DNA of 64,000 nt from JAICUY01 sp963716585 (lineage in GTDB: Bacteria > Chloroflexota > Limnocylindria > QHBO01): positions 248,001-312,000 of the forward strand of contig CAVQTN010000004.1 in the NCBI GenBank assembly GCA_963716585.1. The letters are read 5' to 3'. Under the pieces are notes generated by a model. It did no database searches, had not been told where the DNA came from, and worked only from the letters and a program-made list of their open reading frames with translations. The first letter of the stretch is position 1. Every line of letters starts with the position of its first letter. Position numbers and translations under genes: made by a program. Shown in pieces: positions 1 to 8,512 of this stretch.

Positions 1-1476
1 GCTCTCGTCGTACGACCACGGGATCAGCGGCGCCTGATCGTCGACGCGCCGCTCGACGGCGGCGTAGTCGCGCGCCTCCCCCGCGGGATCGTCGCTGGCA
101 GCCGCCGCATCAAGCAGCCGCACGAACTGCGGGTCGTTCCAGTGGCCGTAGTTACTGGCCGCGCCGGGGAGCAGCAGCAGGGAGTAGAGGGCGTACGGCG
201 ACGGATAGTCGGCGATCCAGTTGATGGTGAAGATCTGCGGCGTCCTGCTTTCCACGTCCGACAGGTAGACGTTGAAATCCATCGTTTCCGCCTCGACCTT
301 GGCACCGAGCTCGGCACGCCAGGTTGCCACGGCCGGGCCGGCGTCCAGGGCGGTGGCGTTCACGGTGATCGTGCCCAGCTTCGACCGATCGGCGTAGCCG
401 GCGCCATCCAACAGGCGACGCGCCTCCGCCACATCGGCCCCCGGATCGGTCGGCATGCCGTCCGGCTGCAGCGCGGGCGGGACGACGCTGGTGGCCGGGA
501 TTGCTGCCGTTCCGCCGGCCAGCTCGACCAGCCTGGGCCGATCGAGAACCAGGGCGAACGCGCGTCGGACGGCGGCATTGTCGAACGGCGGACGGGTGGT
601 GTCGAAGCCGAAATACTGGACGTCCAGGGCGGCGGCCTTGTGCAGGTGGCGGCCCAGCTCGCGATCATAGGCGACCCAGCCGGCATCAGCCGCCGAGACC
701 GATGCCAGATCGAGCGTCCCGCCCGCGAAGGCGGTCACCGGGTCGCCGCTGAGATCAGTGATCCAGCGCACCTCGCTTATCGGCGGCGGACCTGCCACGT
801 ACGTTGCATTCGCGCGGAGGACGAGGTCGGTGCCGTCCTGGCGGTCGATGACGTACGGACCGGAGCCGACGAAGTGGCCCGTCGTCTGCCAATCCCGGCT
901 GGCATCGGCACCGGACGGCACCACGAAGGCGCTCGGTGTTGCGGCGATCGCCGGAAAGTAGCTGGCCGGGTGCCGCAGCGTGACAACCAGCGTGCGCGCA
1001 TCGGGCGCGCGCAGCCCTACCCGGTCCTCGGGCCCACCGGCGAGTCGCTCGGGTGCCCCGGCGATCAGGCTCAGCACATCCGGGGCGGTCGCATGGGTCG
1101 CCGGATCGAGCAGGCGCAGCCAGGAGCGCCGTACGTCTGCGGCTCCGAGTGGGCTGCCGTCCGAGAACTGGAGGCCGTCCCGCAGGCGAAACGTATAGGT
1201 CAGCTCATCGGCGCTGAGGTCCCAGGAGGCCGCCAACGAGGGATATGGTTCTCCCCGCTCGTCCAGTCGCGTCAGCCCCGCGTACAGCTGCAGAAGCAGC
1301 TGGACGTCGCCAGCATCGGCGATGAATGCAGGATCGAGGGTGCCGGTCGCTCCGCCAAGGTAGCGCAGCGGCGCGGTTGCCGCTCGCGCGGCGGGCAGCG
1401 GATTGGGTGCCGCGATCGCGGTCAGGAGCAGGATGGCGAGCAGCGCGGCCAGGCGCCGAACCCGCGCGGCGGGCAT
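1..1476 (-). CDS. ABC transporter substrate-binding protein, family 5 (partial)
   Basis: An extracytoplasmic binding protein of the oligopeptide/dipeptide type (SBP_bac_5) that would deliver peptides or a similar solute to an ABC importer. The frame is open from the ATG at 1474-1476 to the window edge, giving 492 residues, so the C-terminus is missing. The first ~33 residues form a signal peptide: Arg-rich start, Ala/Leu core, AARA cleavage-like site. Family landmarks in order are a YAGLTRLDERGEPYPSLA segment, LTYTFRLRDGLQFSDGSP, and SGPYVIDRQDG. The permease and ATPase genes would lie to the left, outside the window. The downstream gene is divergent and shares the promoter region. Ligand cannot be inferred; family call is confident. 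Confidence 0.9.
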   Translation of the reverse strand, partial: MPAARVRRLAALLAILLLTAIAAPNPLPAARAATAPLRYLGGATGTLDPAFIADAGDVQLLLQLYAGLTRLDERGEPYPSLAASWDLSADELTYTFRLRDGLQFSDGSPLGAADVRRSWLRLLDPATHATAPDVLSLIAGAPERLAGGPEDRVGLRAPDARTLVVTLRHPASYFPAIAATPSAFVVPSGADASRDWQTTGHFVGSGPYVIDRQDGTDLVLRANATYVAGPPPISEVRWITDLSGDPVTAFAGGTLDLASVSAADAGWVAYDRELGRHLHKAAALDVQYFGFDTTRPPFDNAAVRRAFALVLDRPRLVELAGGTAAIPATSVVPPALQPDGMPTDPGADVAEARRLLDGAGYADRSKLGTITVNATALDAGPAVATWRAELGAKVEAETMDFNVYLSDVESRTPQIFTINWIADYPSPYALYSLLLLPGAASNYGHWNDPQFVRLLDAAAASDDPAGEARDYAAVERRVDDQAPLIPWSYDES

Positions 1477-1565
1477 GCTCCTCACGCGAGATCTGCGGGA
1501 TGGCGGGGCGGCAACGCCGAGCGGCTCGGCAAGGCTCTTCCCCTCGGGTCGCGGTGCACGGCGGC

Positions 1566-1572
1566 TAGTATA
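1566..1572. promoter_or_regulatory. Overlapping divergent -10 elements
   Basis: TAGTAT (1566-1571, plus) lies six bases before the GTG of the gene at 1578. The same bases read on the minus strand give TATACT (1572-1567), upstream of the binding-protein gene ending at 1476. The two -10 hexamers share five bases, so one near-palindromic core may serve both directions. Confidence 0.5.
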
Positions 1573-1577
1573 CGGGC

Positions 1578-2114
1578 GTGATGCAGCACGTCCACGAGCA
1601 CAAGTTTCAGGCCCAGCCGGCCGGATCGCTGACGCTGCGCCAGTTCGTCGAGTCGCTGCGTCGCTGGACGCCGGAGATGCGCCAGGTGGCACAGATCGCC
1701 CTGACGCGCAGCGAGTCAGAGCGGAGCGGCTACCTCCAGGGCTTTCACGCGCACCACCACGAGCGCGAGCCGCAGGTCATCGACTCCTTCGTGCGCTGGG
1801 CGTATTCCGACCCGCGGCTCGACCACGTGCCGGCCCTGATGGCCGAGATCGGTCGGGGCGACGGCGATTACGACGGCGCGCTGGCGCAGGAGGCCGATGT
1901 CCTGGTCCGGATGCGAGCCGAGGGCAAGACCCCCGTGCAGCGCGTGCACGACTACCTGACGCTCCTCCAGATCGAGGGCAGCGAGCCGGTGCGTGCCGCC
2001 ATCGCCAGGCTGCTGCCGCGGGGCACCCCCGATGCCGCGGTGATCGCCACGATCCGGCAGATGCGCCGTCGTTGGCTGGAGCTCTACGGCGACGATCCCT
2101 TCTTCGCCGAGTAG
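1578..2114 (+). CDS. Hypothetical protein (178 aa)
   Basis: Not recognised. A soluble, mostly helical protein without signal peptide or membrane segment. The N-terminal ~30 residues are His/Gln-rich (MQHVHEHKF), and a second His patch, HAHHHERE, falls near residue 57. Several charged helices follow. Two starts are possible: GTG at 1578 or ATG at 1581. The TAGTAT element six bases before the GTG favours a leaderless mRNA beginning at or next to the GTG. The gene stands alone between the divergent binding protein and the convergent ABC permease. Confidence 0.7.
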   Translation: MMQHVHEHKFQAQPAGSLTLRQFVESLRRWTPEMRQVAQIALTRSESERSGYLQGFHAHHHEREPQVIDSFVRWAYSDPRLDHVPALMAEIGRGDGDYDGALAQEADVLVRMRAEGKTPVQRVHDYLTLLQIEGSEPVRAAIARLLPRGTPDAAVIATIRQMRRRWLELYGDDPFFAE

Positions 2115-2137
2115 CGGCACCGCAGCGCAGCCGTCGG

Positions 2138-3331
2138 TCAGTCGGCGCTACGCAGTACGCGACGCATGCGAAGCAGCGAGCCGGCGTAGAGCACCAGCCC
2201 GATGGCTCCCAGTGCACCGAGCATCCATGCGTCGCGCACGCTGCCGCGCAGCATGGTTTCCTGCAGCGTCTCGATACCGTGGGTCACCGGCAGCAGGTAG
2301 CTCAGGAAGCGGACCGGCTGGATGAACTCCTCGACCGGCAGCACGAACCCGGAGAAGAAGACCGATGCCAGCAGCACGAGCATCGACAGCTGCACCGCCT
2401 GGCGCTCCGAGTCCGAGATGAGCGAAATGAGCAGGCCGACTCCCAGCGAGGCGAACGTGAGCAGTAACACGATCCCTGCGAATGGCAGCACGCCACCGAG
2501 CATCGGTACGCCGAGAAGCCCCACCAACAGGCCCGCGACGATCGCCGAGACGACGAGGCTGAGCACGGCGTAGGCGACATACTTGCCGATGAGCAGCTCC
2601 ATCGAGTTGAGCGGCGAGACCCTGAAACGATCCATCTGGCCACCCAGCCGCTCGCGGACCATCGAGAGCGCCGTGAGCGTGACGGCCAGGTGTTGCAGCA
2701 CCAGTGCAAACACAGCCGGTCCGAAGAAGGCGAGCACATCCGGCCTGGTCGGCGCCACGTTCCGGGTCTCCGCCTTGGTCGGCTCGGCGATGACCTCGGG
2801 CGGGATGAACTCGATGTCGGCGCCCTTGGCGGCCGCTGCCTGGAATCCCTGGGCCGCGGCCTGGCGAATGATCTCGGCATTCAGCTCGTGGACGAGCGTC
2901 CCGACCGCCACTTCGGCCAGGCCGTCGGCGACTGGATCGACCTCGTTCCAGGCGACGGTGATGACCGACTGCTTACCAGCCTGCAGCTGCCTGGCGGCGT
3001 CAGGCGGCGCGGCGATCACGAAGGCGACCTCTCGCTGCCGCAGCCGGTCCATGGCCGCCTGCCGGTCATGACTCACCCGCACGATGCTCAGCCGGCCTCC
3101 GGTCAGCTTCTCGTAGTACGCAGGGTCAGTCGGCAGCTGCGCATCCGCGGGGGTGACGACCTCGCTGACGAACGGGTCACGGTAGCCCCGATAGCCGATG
3201 CCGAACACCGCCATCACCAGGAACGGGCCGAAGATGAGGCTGCCCAGCGCGCCGGGACGGCGCACCACCTCGCGGAGCTCCTTGCCCACGAACGATCCGA
3301 CGCGCACCACGCTTTTGAATAGCCCGCTCAC
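2138..3331 (-). CDS. ABC-2 type transporter permease
   Basis: Membrane subunit of an ABC exporter (ABC-2 family, drug/lipid/sodium efflux type). The 397-residue protein has one N-terminal membrane segment (~residues 30-50), a large extracytoplasmic domain (~50-220), and five or six C-terminal membrane segments. The motif QMDRFRVSPLNSMELLIGKY is the typical cytoplasmic loop of this family, and the stretch with FFSGFVLPVEEFIQP is also characteristic. The start is a GTG overlapping the TGA of the ATPase gene (GTGA), so the two subunits are translationally coupled. The exported substrate is unknown. Confidence 0.9.
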   Translation of the reverse strand: MSGLFKSVVRVGSFVGKELREVVRRPGALGSLIFGPFLVMAVFGIGYRGYRDPFVSEVVTPADAQLPTDPAYYEKLTGGRLSIVRVSHDRQAAMDRLRQREVAFVIAAPPDAARQLQAGKQSVITVAWNEVDPVADGLAEVAVGTLVHELNAEIIRQAAAQGFQAAAAKGADIEFIPPEVIAEPTKAETRNVAPTRPDVLAFFGPAVFALVLQHLAVTLTALSMVRERLGGQMDRFRVSPLNSMELLIGKYVAYAVLSLVVSAIVAGLLVGLLGVPMLGGVLPFAGIVLLLTFASLGVGLLISLISDSERQAVQLSMLVLLASVFFSGFVLPVEEFIQPVRFLSYLLPVTHGIETLQETMLRGSVRDAWMLGALGAIGLVLYAGSLLRMRRVLRSAD

Positions 3332-4326
3332 GACGTCGCCTCGGGGCCGGTATTCGACCCGCGCCGATCGGTCGGCTCGCTGACCAGCGCGGCGAACGCG
3401 TCGTCGTACGTCGGCTGGTACTCCTCCACCGATGCGACGACCACGCCCTGGCGACGCAATGCCTCGACGATGGCGGGCGAGGCGGTTCCCGCATCATCGG
3501 TCACCACCGTCAGGCGGCGCGGCGCGTCCTGCCGAACCGATGTGAGGCGCGGAACCCGGGCGAGCATTTCCGGATCGACGGCGCGCTCGGTGTGGACCTG
3601 CAGCACCTCGCCACCGAAGGCATGCCGCCGCAGCTCGTCTGGGCTGTCCAGTGCGACCAGGCGTCCCTTGGCGAGCAGCAGCACCTGGTCGCAGTGCTCG
3701 GCGTCGCTGACGTACTGGGTGGTCACCAGCAGCGTACGGCCCTCGTCGCGCAGTGCGCGCAGCGAGCTCCAGATCGAGAGCCGCAGGACCGGATCGATAC
3801 CGGCCGTCGGCTCGTCCAGGAAGAGGACGGTCGGATCGTGCACCAGGGCGCAGGCCAGCTCGAGCCGGCGCTGCATGCCGCCGGAGAGCTCACGCGCCAG
3901 GCGGTCCTTCGCCGGCAGGAGGTCGACCGTCTCGAGGGCGCGCCGGACCATCGCACGTCGCCGCCACCAGGGCGCGCCGAACAGCCCGGCAACGAAATTG
4001 ATGTTCTCGCCGGCCGTCAGGTCGTCGTAGAGCGAGAAGAGCTGCGGCATGTAGGCGATCTGCTCGCGAGCTCGGCGGCTGAAGGAGGCGGGCGTCTCGC
4101 CCAGCACCCGGATCTCGCCGAAGGTTGGCTGGAGGGTCCCGGTCGCCATGCGCACGGCCGTCGTTTTGCCGGACCCGGACGGGCCGATGACACCCAGGAT
4201 CGATCCGGCCGGCACCGCCAGGCTGAGGTCGTCGACGGCCGTCAGCCCGTTGAAGCGGCGGGTGACGTTCCGCAGCTCGACGACGGGTCGATCGCCGGGG
4301 GGCAGGCTGCTCGGCTGTGGCGTCAT
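3328..4326 (-). CDS. ABC transporter ATP-binding protein
   Basis: Energising subunit for the ABC-2 permease that follows it. Walker A GPSGSGKTT lies near residues 48-56, the signature LSGGMQRRLELA follows mid-domain, and Walker B with D-loop reads VLFLDEPTAGIDP. An H-loop histidine is not obvious at the usual place, where the sequence reads LLVTTQYVSDAE; many drug-export ATPases of this class show TTQYL/MEEA here, so this is normal for the group. The last ~100 residues form an accessory C-terminal domain. Start chosen at the ATG ending at 4326; an in-frame ATG at 4353 adds nine residues, and neither has a clear ribosome site. Confidence 0.88.
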   Translation of the reverse strand: MTPQPSSLPPGDRPVVELRNVTRRFNGLTAVDDLSLAVPAGSILGVIGPSGSGKTTAVRMATGTLQPTFGEIRVLGETPASFSRRAREQIAYMPQLFSLYDDLTAGENINFVAGLFGAPWWRRRAMVRRALETVDLLPAKDRLARELSGGMQRRLELACALVHDPTVLFLDEPTAGIDPVLRLSIWSSLRALRDEGRTLLVTTQYVSDAEHCDQVLLLAKGRLVALDSPDELRRHAFGGEVLQVHTERAVDPEMLARVPRLTSVRQDAPRRLTVVTDDAGTASPAIVEALRRQGVVVASVEEYQPTYDDAFAALVSEPTDRRGSNTGPEATS

Positions 4327-4385
4327 TCGCAACGGCGCAAACGCAAGCGGCATGCCGCGGCACGCGGGTTGCTCAGCTGCCAGGC

Positions 4386-5243
4386 ATGCGACCGATCTGG
4401 AAGGGAGCGATCAGCTTCGGGCTGGTGACGATTCCCGTAAAGCTGTACACCGCGACAGAGCAGAAGGACATCCGATTCCACCTCCTGCATAAGAAGGACG
4501 GCGGGCGGATCGAGATGAAGCGGATCTGCACCCTCGACGGCGAAGAGGTTGCCTGGGACGATCTGGTGCGCGGCTACGAGGTCGGCAAGGGCGAGTATGT
4601 GATCCTCGATCCACAGGAAATCGAGGATGCCAAGCCCGCAAGCGCCACGACCATCGACATCGGTGACTTCGTCAAGCTCGACGAGATCGACCCCATCTAC
4701 TTCGAGAAGACCTACTTCCTGGAGCCGACCGAGATCGGCGCCAAGCCGTTCACGCTGCTGGTACGCGCGCTCGAGGAGAGCGAACGAGTGGCCGTCGCCC
4801 GCGTCGTGATCCGCACCAAGGAGCGGCTCGCCACGCTGCGCGCATACGACGGCACGCTCGTCCTGGAGACGATGTTCTGGCCCGATGAGATTCGGTCGAC
4901 CGACATGCTCGACCTCCCCGAGGGCCGTGAGGCCGAGGTTCGGGGCAAGGAGCTGCAAATGGCGGAGTCGCTGGTCGACAGCCTGTCGGCCAAGTTCAAG
5001 CCCCACGAATTCCGCGACGAGTATCGCGTTGCGCTGGAGCAGCTGATCGGACGCAAGATGAAGGGCGAGCAGCGCGCCGCCCGTCGGCGGAAGCCGGAGC
5101 CGAAGGTCATCGACCTGATGGATGCGCTGCGGGCCAGCGTCGAGTCCAGCCGTGGCAGACGCCAGAAAAAGGAGCCAGGCAAACCGAGGAGCGGCGGGGC
5201 AAGGCCCCGCAAGCGGGGCTCGAAACCGTCGAAGGCCGCCTAG
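4386..5243 (+). CDS. ku: Ku protein, non-homologous end joining
   Basis: Bacterial Ku forms a homodimeric ring on DNA double-strand ends and recruits LigD ligase. The 285-residue protein opens with MRPIWKGAISFGLVTIPVKL, the family hallmark, and keeps the core DEIDPIYFEKTYFLEP and KFKPHEFRDEY motifs. The last ~45 residues form a Lys/Arg-rich tail (RRQKKEPGKPRSGG onward), known in other bacterial Ku proteins to aid DNA threading and ligase recruitment. No ligD is present nearby. Start at the ATG at 4386, just before the conserved MRPIWKG; upstream in-frame codons look non-coding. It is divergent from the ABC exporter. Confidence 0.95.
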   Translation: MRPIWKGAISFGLVTIPVKLYTATEQKDIRFHLLHKKDGGRIEMKRICTLDGEEVAWDDLVRGYEVGKGEYVILDPQEIEDAKPASATTIDIGDFVKLDEIDPIYFEKTYFLEPTEIGAKPFTLLVRALEESERVAVARVVIRTKERLATLRAYDGTLVLETMFWPDEIRSTDMLDLPEGREAEVRGKELQMAESLVDSLSAKFKPHEFRDEYRVALEQLIGRKMKGEQRAARRRKPEPKVIDLMDALRASVESSRGRRQKKEPGKPRSGGARPRKRGSKPSKAA

Positions 5244-5524
5244 CCCCGGGTCTCACCGGCCTCGCGGAGGTCCGCGTCGCTCACGTCGTGTCCGCGTCGA
5301 TGGCCGCGAGGCCAGTCGTCGTCACGACCCTGGACCCGGTCGTCGGCGGCGCCGGCGCCCGAGGATTGGCTGTCCTCGCCAGCCACGCGCTCGTCGTGCG
5401 GCTGGATGCCACCGGGAATCGTCTCGGCGGCGAACTCTGGCTCATTCCCGATGTAGGCGCCGGCGTCCGGCTCGCCCGGCGGCGCATGACGCGGCCCGGG
5501 CGTTGGTGTGGTGTGGTCGTTCAT
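5240..5524 (-). CDS. Small acidic hypothetical protein (94 aa)
   Basis: Not assigned to a named family. A hydrophilic, Gly/Pro/Asp-rich protein, probably disordered, with a central motif AYIGNEPEFAAETIPGG followed by HDERVAGEDSQSS. Proteins with a similar 'YxG.EPE.A.ESIPGG...DERV' core are common small hypotheticals in high-GC soil bacteria (from memory). Start taken at the ATG ending at 5524 (MNDHTTPTPG); six further in-frame residues upstream are possible. It converges on ku with a four-base overlap at the stop codons. It lacks signal peptide, membrane segment or metal motif. Confidence 0.6.
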   Translation of the reverse strand: MNDHTTPTPGPRHAPPGEPDAGAYIGNEPEFAAETIPGGIQPHDERVAGEDSQSSGAGAADDRVQGRDDDWPRGHRRGHDVSDADLREAGETRG

Positions 5525-5569
5525 GCCACGCCATGACCGCACGCCGCGTGCCGCGTTCGCTGCAGGTCG

Positions 5570-6994
5570 CTACGCCGGCTCGTCAGCGGCCGCACGACTT
5601 GATCCGGCCATCGCCCGTGAACCGATCCAGTACACCGCTCCGGCGACCACGAAACCGACGATGTACGCGAAGTCCGCGTAATGCAGAACGTCGTCGCTGA
5701 TCGCGTTGATCGGCAGCCCCGTCGCCGTGCGCAGCTCCTCGCCGAACGACGACTGCTGGAACGGCAGCGAGGCCAGGAAGCCGACGACCAGCGAGGCGAG
5801 CGCCAGCGCTCCCGACGGCAGCGACCCGAAATCGATCAGCCGGGCCAGGTTCAGTGGCTTGTGCCGTTGCAGCCAGTCGACCAGCACCACCGCCGCCCAC
5901 GGTGCGATCCAGTAGCTGATGAAGAGCAGGTAGCTCTCGAACTTGCCGGCAAAGTCGCCGGTGTTCAGATACAGCGTGAAGCCGAAGCCCAGGATCGCCA
6001 CCACGACGGCCGAGGCCACGCGCGGGATCTTGACGCCCGCCGCTTGCAGCGAAAGCGATCCGGTGTAGTCGTTGATGGCGTTGACCGCCACCGTGCCCAG
6101 GGCAATCGCGATCATCGCCAGCGCACCCAGCAGGCCACCGCCCAGGATGTCGCGGATGGTGTCGACCGAGGTCCCGGTCACCTTGTCGGCGACCAGCAGG
6201 CCGAGTGCCTCGATCCACCCGGCCGACAGGGTGAGTGCCGCGACGGTCACCCAGAAGATGCCGAAGCGCGATGTGCTCGCAGGAAGGTATCGGCTGTAGT
6301 CGGAGGCGTACAGCGACCAGGCGAGGACGAAGCTGGCGCAGATGGTGCTGAACAGGACGAACGCACCCAGCTGGTCGAGGCCGGTGAAGCCGTCGCTCCG
6401 GCCGGTGCTCGCCTGCCCCAGGATCGCGACCGTGAGGATCAGGAACATCGCGCCGAGCGCCACGGCCATGTACTTCTCGAAGGTATGGATGGCCTCGTAG
6501 CCGACGACCCCCAGCGCCGCCTGGCAGACCACGATGATCAGCAGCGAGACGACGAACGGCAGGCCGAACAGCAACGTCAGCGCTGCGGCACCGAAGATCG
6601 AGTTGATCCCGTCCCAGCCGATGCAGCTCAGCCAGTTGAGCAATCCGGGCAGAACGATGCTCTTGCCGTAGGCCAGCCGCGCCAGGGGCATCTGCGCCAT
6701 GCCGGTGGCCGGGCCCATCGTGCCGAGCACCCCGACCAGCATCGATCCGATCAGGTTCCCGACCAGGATCGCCAACAACCCGGTGACGAAGCCGATCTGC
6801 AGGAAATCGGCGGCCGCCAGCGTGCCGATGAAGAACGCGGCGGGAACCAGGTTCGGCGTGAACCAGACGGTGAAGATGCGCCCGAGTGAGCCGTAACGGG
6901 CATCGGCCGGAATCGGCTCCATGCCGCGACCTTCGATCGACATGTCACCGGCGTGCGTCGGCATGCCGTCGCGCGTGAGTGCCTCAACCGCCAT
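5570..6994 (-). CDS. NCS1-family nucleobase permease (cytosine permease-like)
   Basis: Proton- or sodium-coupled importer of the nucleobase:cation symporter-1 family, best matched to cytosine/purine permeases (CodB type). The 474-residue chain has about twelve hydrophobic segments. The N-terminal cytoplasmic region with EPIPADARYGSLGRIFTVWF, then NLVPAAFFIG, and the helix with GWDGINSIFG are typical of the family. A strong AGGAGG site lies seven bases before the ATG, inside the end of the deaminase gene; the frames overlap by 11 bases. Coupling to the deaminase supports cytosine or a related pyrimidine as substrate. Confidence 0.88.
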   Translation of the reverse strand: MAVEALTRDGMPTHAGDMSIEGRGMEPIPADARYGSLGRIFTVWFTPNLVPAAFFIGTLAAADFLQIGFVTGLLAILVGNLIGSMLVGVLGTMGPATGMAQMPLARLAYGKSIVLPGLLNWLSCIGWDGINSIFGAAALTLLFGLPFVVSLLIIVVCQAALGVVGYEAIHTFEKYMAVALGAMFLILTVAILGQASTGRSDGFTGLDQLGAFVLFSTICASFVLAWSLYASDYSRYLPASTSRFGIFWVTVAALTLSAGWIEALGLLVADKVTGTSVDTIRDILGGGLLGALAMIAIALGTVAVNAINDYTGSLSLQAAGVKIPRVASAVVVAILGFGFTLYLNTGDFAGKFESYLLFISYWIAPWAAVVLVDWLQRHKPLNLARLIDFGSLPSGALALASLVVGFLASLPFQQSSFGEELRTATGLPINAISDDVLHYADFAYIVGFVVAGAVYWIGSRAMAGSSRAAADEPA

Positions 6995-8306
6995 TGGATG
7001 TGCCTCCTGTGTCGGATGCCCCCTTGACGAAGCTCACCGGAACCTCCGCGTTCCCGACGTGGATGACCGATGCCGCCGGTCGCGTCTCGGCCACGATCCG
7101 TCCGTTGCGTACCACCCAGCGTGCCGAGGGCCGGAGCCGGATCGCCTCGGCCTCGTCTGTGCAGTCGAACACGACGAAGCTGGCGACATTCCCCTCGGCG
7201 ACGTTCCAGTCGGCGACCTCTGCCCCGCGCGCGGCGTTGGTGGTCACCATCTCATAGGCCCGGAACAGCTCGCCGCGCCCGGTCATCTGGCCCACGTGAA
7301 CCAGCATCGATAGCGCGTCGAGCATCGAACCGCGCCCGAGCGGGTACCACGGGTCCATGATCGAATCGTGCCCGCATGCAACGTTGATGCCCGCGGCGTC
7401 GAGCTCCTTGACACGGGTCATCCCGCGCCGCTTCGGGTAGCTGTCGAACCGGCCCTGCAGGGTGATGTTGTCGAGCGGATTGGCGACGATCGTCACGCCC
7501 GCCCGCCGCAGGATCTGGAACAGCTTGAACGCATAGGCGTCGTCATACGAGCCCATCGCGGTGGTGTGCCCGGCCACCACGCGGCCCTGCATTCCGTCGC
7601 GGATGGCACGCCACGCCACGACCTCCAGGAAACGCGACTGGGGATCGTCCGTCTCGTCACAGTGCAGGTCGATGGGGCGCCCCGTCTCGCGCGCGAGGTC
7701 GAAGATGAAATTCACCTCGGCGACGCCATCCTCGCGGGTCAGCTCGTAGTGCGGGATGCCGCCGATGACGTCACACCCCAGATTGATCGCCTCGCGCATG
7801 AGCTGTTCGCCGTCGGGAAATGAGAGGATGCCGTCCTGCGGGAAGGCGATGAGCCGCAGATCGACCAGGTCGCGCACCTCGTCCCTGAGCTCCAGCAAGG
7901 CACGCAGTGCGGTGAGATTCGGGTCGCAGACGTCGACATGCGAGCGGATCAGGCCGGTTCCCTGGGCCACCTCCCAGTGGATGGCCTCGCGCGCACGCCG
8001 CTTGACGTCCTCGACGGTGAGCGAGGGCTTGCGCTCGGCCCAGGTCAGGATGCCCTCGATCAGTGTTCCGGACTCGTTGTGGCGCGGCTCGCCGACCGTG
8101 AGCACCGCGTCGAGGTGGACATGCGGATCGACGAGTGGCGGCGAGAGGAGCGACCCCGCCGCGTCGAGCTCCACTGCACCCTCCGCGTCCAGCTCGCCGC
8201 GCGGACGGATCGCGACGATGCGATCGCCTCGAACACCGACGTCGACCGGCTCCGTGGACGCACCACGGGTGGGATGGAGACGCGCGCTGCGAACGATCAG
8301 GTCCAT
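6984..8306 (-). CDS. Cytosine deaminase / amidohydrolase
   Basis: Metal-dependent amidohydrolase expected to convert cytosine to uracil and ammonia for pyrimidine salvage. The 440-residue protein has the metal-binding DPHVHLDAVL motif near residue 60, then RSHVDVCDP, HCDET and AGHTTAMGS, and finally CGHDSIMDPWYPLG. This order of His/Asp ligands matches the CodA group. The start is the ATG ending at 8306 (MDLIVRSARL), the normal beginning of the fold; an upstream in-frame ATG would add 36 unlikely residues. It is followed directly by a nucleobase permease, a codA-codB arrangement in reversed order from E. coli. Confidence 0.88.
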   Translation of the reverse strand: MDLIVRSARLHPTRGASTEPVDVGVRGDRIVAIRPRGELDAEGAVELDAAGSLLSPPLVDPHVHLDAVLTVGEPRHNESGTLIEGILTWAERKPSLTVEDVKRRAREAIHWEVAQGTGLIRSHVDVCDPNLTALRALLELRDEVRDLVDLRLIAFPQDGILSFPDGEQLMREAINLGCDVIGGIPHYELTREDGVAEVNFIFDLARETGRPIDLHCDETDDPQSRFLEVVAWRAIRDGMQGRVVAGHTTAMGSYDDAYAFKLFQILRRAGVTIVANPLDNITLQGRFDSYPKRRGMTRVKELDAAGINVACGHDSIMDPWYPLGRGSMLDALSMLVHVGQMTGRGELFRAYEMVTTNAARGAEVADWNVAEGNVASFVVFDCTDEAEAIRLRPSARWVVRNGRIVAETRPAASVIHVGNAEVPVSFVKGASDTGGTSNGG

Positions 8307-8512
8307 GTCACCGCCGCGCTGCCGGTCGCCCGCCGCGACCGATTTCGCTGCGGAGTATGCGCGAACCGGCCGCGTTTCGATATCCCGATCTGCTCCGACT
8401 GCCATGGCGTCCAAGTCCGCGCTCTCAGGCAGATCGTGCCTGCGAACGTATACTCGAGGCGCCCTGGACGTCGCTCGTGCCCGTTTCGGCGCGATCTGGA
8501 TGAGGTTGAGCC
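8307..8512. promoter_or_regulatory. Divergent intergenic region with a candidate -10
   Basis: About 206 bases separate the cytosine deaminase start from the first CopC codons. A plus-strand TATACT occurs at 8449-8454 and would give a leader of about 50 bases for the copper gene. No -35 match, riboswitch-like structure or terminator was recognised. GAGG at 8502-8505 is a possible ribosome site for a start near 8513. Confidence 0.35.

Noticed and set aside
142..1581. Long plus-strand open frame (about 480 codons) across the binding-protein gene
   Set aside because: Antisense to a clear SBP_bac_5 gene; its translation is Arg/Gly/His-rich without motifs, typical of a GC-rich shadow frame.
8307..8512. 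Purine or other riboswitch before the cytosine deaminase gene
   Set aside because: No conserved riboswitch core sequences or three-way junction could be recognised.
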